64,000 nucleotides of DNA from Branchiostoma belcheri. Lineage: Eukaryota > Chordata > Leptocardii > Amphioxiformes > Branchiostomatidae. Every line of letters starts with the position of its first letter. Position 1 is the first letter of the stretch. The notes below the pieces were generated by a model. The model saw only the letters and a list, made by a program, of their open reading frames with translations. It searched no databases and had not been told where the DNA came from. The position numbers and the translations under genes are program-made. Of the stretch, positions 56,547 to 64,000 are shown piece after piece. Location of the stretch: NCBI RefSeq assembly GCF_001625305.1, contig NW_017803842.1, positions 215,149 to 279,148 of the forward strand. Direction: 5' to 3'.

Positions 56547-58082
56547 TTGTGTTCACATATTTTAAGTTTTTGGAGAATTAAACCTTTTTTCCCCTCATTT
56601 TGTGTTTTATACAGTTGCTGCATGATCTGTGGAAACAAAATAAAATCCCATTTTAGGTCAGGTCCTTTAACTTATCAGGCCTTAGAAGACAATAATTATG
56701 TACTGGTATTGTCATGTTTGATTTGTAGTCATTATACACATTTTGTTGACTAAAAATGCACTCCTGTTAACACAAGTATGTCCAAAAACACATGTAATTT
56801 CATCATTGAACCCCTGGCCCATTAGCCACTGCAACCTGTGACTGTGAAGTTGAATGGTTGTTAAGTTCTTGAATATATCTCACCTTCTAAGACATGTCTA
56901 AATCTCACCTGGATGTCTGAGACGTGCCTAAATCTCACCTGGATGTCTGAGACTCCAGACCTGTGAACCTGCTTGGCTAGAGACTTTTCTGTTTCCCTCA
57001 TTAGAAGTAAAAGCTCTAGGTTTTCTTCAGTACATGTGTAGAGAAATGTTTCTGTATCTCAATGCGTAGGCAAAACTTCTGGGTTTCCCCTTGTATTCTG
57101 ACTGCACTTTCCCACTTAACATGTACTTCCGGGTCATACCTGAGTGAGCACAGTTTTGTTTGACTCAAGTTAACACAAAGCCTGAGGGCAAACGTCAACA
57201 TGTCAGGTTTCAAGGACATTGTTGTTTAATGGGCTCTATTATTACTGTGCACGCCTCCTGGTGGGTGGGAGCTTTGATACCCTTTTTTTAGTATTTTTTA
57301 CACATTCTGTTGTCGGCCATCCTATGGCGGTGGGTACAAACCGTCTCTGGGCGGCTAGTTGTAGGATGGCCGGCAAAAGAATGCGAAAGAAGGCAAAGAC
57401 ACAGGAGGCTCTACTGTTTCTAATACATTTACATGGGGAAACATACTGAAATCAGTCTATAAAACAGGGATATTTGTACACTTAAGCAGCTACATTCAAT
57501 TATTATGTGACCTGGTGGGAAAATGTTAGTTAGATTCTTGATTGTTTGGTTCTTCAACACACACAACCAAGGGCTGCCCCCAATTGCAACTTAGCCTGTG
57601 GCTATTACAAAATTAATTAGGGCCCTGCTGACAAGACAAGAGAAGACAATAACAGACTGGAATATTACTAGATTTATGGCTAGCAAAATCTAGACTTTTA
57701 ATTGGTTCAATGTTACAAAGTCTATTAATTTTTGTTCCTTCATGACAACCAGTTTACTGTTATTGACTGTACCCCCATTGTTGTGTGATTTGCAGTATCC
57801 TCATAGTTTCCATTGTTGTGTTATTTACACTAAATTACAGTATCCTAATGCTCCCATTCTTTACCTCAATGATTCACCCGATTGACTCTTTGAAATCTAT
57901 AACTTTTAAGCTCATTTATGGCTCATTCTCATTGAAATGTGCAGAATTGTGATTTTAGGGTCAAAAAATTGATGACCTGTTTTTTCAGGCAAACCTTTAT
58001 TCTTTAGGAAAACACCTTAATGAATGATTAATGATTCAAGGTCAATGTTTGAATCCGATTGTACAACATTTCTCAGGGATTG
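56547..58082. other. spacer, includes a palindromic MITE-like sequence
   Basis: No further exon of the NTase-TPR gene was seen. At 57312-57375 CGGCCATCCTATGGCGG and CTAGTTGTAGGATGGCCGGC are inverted; the latter resembles GGTTGTAGGATGGTCGGCT at 24264-24282. The imperfect direct repeat CTAAATCTCACCTGGATGTC occurs twice at 56908-56950. Confidence 0.5.
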
Positions 58083-58687
58083 CTTAGTTTCAGCACCAAG
58101 GACATGAAAGTTTCAACCTGGCTTCTTCCTGGTCGTTACTACAAACGAAATATCACCACATATGAAAGAAACCAATGCATTTGTACACTCAGAACACTCG
58201 CATCATCTTCACGCGTTTGCTCCTGCTGGATGCGTGTTTTCCTGCAATAACTTCAGTCGTTTGGTGGCGCATTTTTTGCACCATATGTATGTAGGATGCA
58301 AATTTCCTGTCCAAGTAACCAGGGCTCGAAATTCATTTTTCAGCCTTGTTGTACCGATATCGATACACAAAGCATATGGAAATAACGCAACCATTCTGCG
58401 TTCCATGATAGGACAATTCAAACTTGTGACATATGTAATTTAGAGGAACATTGGCAGATGTTGTGTAAATTGTGTCCCAATTTGCATTATTATGAAAACA
58501 TTCTATCACTCCATACTGGTAAATGACAGGAGTTTCATACCTGAGGCATTTGGAAGTCAAGTAAATATGAATATCATCAAACACAACTTATTCCAATCCA
58601 CTGATTTGCATAATTTAGAATAGCTTTCTTTGTTTAAAATAAGACGGTCATTGGGGAGAATATAAGAAACTGATGTAATTCACTAAC

Positions 58688-58985
58688 TCACAAACAGTCA
58701 GCCGCCCTGGAGTGGGTGCAGAGAAGGGCCTGCAGAATAATGATGGGTCGACAATTCACCACGTACACTGAAGCCCTCCAGCATCTCGGACTTTAGCGCT
58801 TATCAGCCCGCAGACAAAAACTGTGTACAGACTTTGCCTTGAAGGTGGAAAGGTCGCCTCGCTTCTCCACGTGTTGCCTCGCTTCTTCTCAAGCTGTGAT
58901 TTTATCCATTTAATTGATGTACTGTAAAGTCTGACTCTAATTCAGTCTGCAGATTGTTTCCTTTATATATAAAGGTATGAAATCG
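58688..58985 (+). mobile_element. non-LTR reverse transcriptase fragment inside copy C
   Basis: The frame SAALEWVQRRACRIMMGRQF TTYTEALQHLGL-stop-RLSARRQKLCTDFALKVE is the 'LE.VQRRA.RII.G..Y..Y..AL..L.L..L..RR..LC..FA' block of CR1/L2-type ORF2. One in-frame stop. Absent from segment A at the matching place (about 23420-23450). Confidence 0.7.
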
Positions 58986-59199
58986 TTCAACTCTAGCAGT
59001 TTGAATTTGTGGAGACTGCAGTATCACCATTATTCAACAGATGGCCCTTCTGCAATAACTACATGTAACTGACTTCCAAACCAGGTGTTGCTTTTCTGTG
59101 ACCATGAATGAAGGTAGCTGGCAAGGGGATGTTTAGGAGTAAATGCTGCTATGGGAAAAAAAAAGAATATTTCCTCCAGAAATATTCAAATGGACTCAC

Positions 59200-59205
59200 T
59201 TTATT
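59200..59205 (-). terminator. PRMT1 copy C polyadenylation signal
   Basis: AATAAA on the minus strand in the same context as 23125-23130. Confidence 0.55.
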
Positions 59206-60786
59206 GAAAACTTCAAAAACCTGTCATCACAGTGATAGGTGCCATGCGCAGTGTGTAATGAGACTGTGACGTTAAAGTTTTACCTACATACACATGGCCG
59301 ACACTTACAGCTCCTTACAGACATGTACACTAAACAATACAGGCTAGAATTAAAGTATTAAGTCTACGGGGTTGACTTTTAAAAGTGAGCTGGTCACTTT
59401 CAGCAGTATAATTCATTTCTGTATACATAACATTGTCTTGGAGTGTTAGGGGGAAAACAAGGATACATGTGGGGCTTAAAAAGACTTCAATATTACACAA
59501 ATAACGGCTTATCGTAAGATATTTGATACAAAACAAGGTGGCATCTCTCCCTCTTATACCAAACTAGAATGTTTCCCCCTTCTTTGGTCCTGAATATGAT
59601 GCCATACAACTGGAAAAAATCCTGATACACGAAGGTCAAGCTCACTGCCTGGGACAAGAATGTATCTTTCATCTACTTTCTTCTTACTTGTAGTCCTTGG
59701 TGGTTCATTGCGTGAATTTGGGGTGTACATGTATGAACTGTACAAAATGTATATGCTGATATTACTATTCATGTGTTTCTAGTTCTCTTACAAAAGATGT
59801 TTAGGGATTTTAGTATTTCATCGTAATAATAATAAGAAGAAACGATACATTTGTACAAAGATTGTACTGGCTGATACACACAACGTCCTCAAAGCTTAAC
59901 CTGAACAAGCAAGTTTTTGTGGTAAGTTATCAATAGTAACCAACAGAGAATATACTTATTAATGATGTGAGGTTTGTTAACATGTAAGGAGCAATCATGA
60001 ATTTCTTAATACTGAAACACATGATTGTGTATCTCAGCTATTACAGCAGTATAAGATTTTTGTTAGAACATTGATTCACCATCAAAATTCTTGCACGAGT
60101 TTACAGGAAATATAAAATGTAATATTAAGTATAGTTTTCTTAAATACATGATGTCTGTGTAACTCCTACAAATTTCTTCTTTTTGTCATACCGTAGTAGC
60201 CTTTACTTTTTTTTTAATTGCCTTTTACGTTTTTTATGTTTCCTTTCAATGTTTTTGATGCTCATCTTTTGTGTAAATGCTCCTTCCTGTTGTAAAATTC
60301 TAATATCTCAGAGAAGTTTTTGTCCATTTTCAAATGTTTCTCTCCAACATCAAAATAATATGTGAACGACTTGTTCTTGTTAGAGGGTTAGGTCTTGGTG
60401 AGAAATTGCTGATTTTCTTTTCAAACTGCTAAAAATGGACTAGAAGTCAAAAACTTTTCACCAGTTTTTGGGAAGTCTCATTATTCAAGTGTTGTCATTT
60501 TTTTTGCGGTTGCCTACTAGACCTTCTCACGGATCCCAAGGCATGCTGGGAGATGCAGTGTATTATGGGTAGCAAAAGTATACTGTGTAACCTATAATGT
60601 CACGGTAATGATATTTCCCCCTTATGCTACCCATAGTGCCCTGCATTTCCCAGCATGCAATTGAACCCGTCAAAAAGGTCAAAGTGTCCTTACATCCTTG
60701 CTTTCTGGATGGCATATCCCAGAATCCCCTGCGACGATGCTGGGCTAGACCATTCAGAAATATTGCAGGGGGGGTTGGGCACGTCT

Positions 60787-63999
<3,213 letters not shown>

Positions 64000-64000
64000 C

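Noticed and set aside
58209-58421. Small minus-strand frames repeated in segments A, B and C (23.5-24.1, 49.7-50.1, 58.2-58.6 kb)
   Set aside because: They are the same downstream-flank sequence in three copies with frames opened and closed by indels; no protein family.

Overview
The window looks like nuclear DNA of a cephalochordate (amphioxus, Branchiostoma type). The evidence is: spliced genes with short phase-consistent exons and 0.1-4.6 kb GT-AG introns; a chordate-type PRMT1; interstitial TTAGGG repeats; very dense small DNA transposons and non-LTR fragments; and a long-exon nucleotidyltransferase/TPR gene of a kind I associate with amphioxus. The species call is inference. There is one assembly gap (8405-8537, all N).

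Layout. 1-8.6 kb is intergenic. It holds a CpG-rich stretch with a CRE palindrome, a 2.1 kb element bounded by near-perfect terminal inverted repeats, and small repeats. 8.6-23.2 kb carries a complete PRMT1 (type I protein arginine methyltransferase) gene on the + strand. It has nine constitutive coding or candidate exons plus a pair of homologous, tandem, apparently mutually exclusive exons (7a/7b), followed by a 1.6 kb 3'UTR. 24.5-31.5 kb is gene-free: interstitial telomeric repeats, tRNA-derived SINEs, tandem repeats and a locally duplicated segment. 31.5-40.9 kb holds a secreted-protein gene on the + strand, whose 15 exons join in frame to 672 residues: signal peptide, IgGFc-binding-protein-like domain, Asp-rich calcium-loop segment, vWA domain. 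40.9-49.1 kb is mostly empty. It contains a large foldback element, a broken reverse transcriptase, and a few small exon-like pieces with tyrosine motifs. 49.1-51.4 kb is a truncated inverted copy of the PRMT1 3'UTR. 51.5-51.9 kb has three tandem small exon-like units encoding an ITIM-like motif. 52.0-56.5 kb (- strand) is a gene joining a bacterial-type DUF294 nucleotidyltransferase to 14 TPRs in one 3.4 kb exon. 58.1-64.0 kb is a second, inverted PRMT1 copy that contains exons 7b, 8, 9 and 10 and runs off the window.

The most interesting observation is the PRMT1 exon 7a/7b pair. Both encode the dimerisation-arm segment and both are open and in phase. Using both, or neither, gives a stop codon, so exactly one must be chosen. 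Exon 7b is kept without a single base change in the inverted copy, whereas the introns of the two copies have gained different transposons. The two PRMT copies and the partial third copy could be a real inverted/segmental duplication or, in part, mis-scaffolded haplotypes; the sequence alone does not decide.
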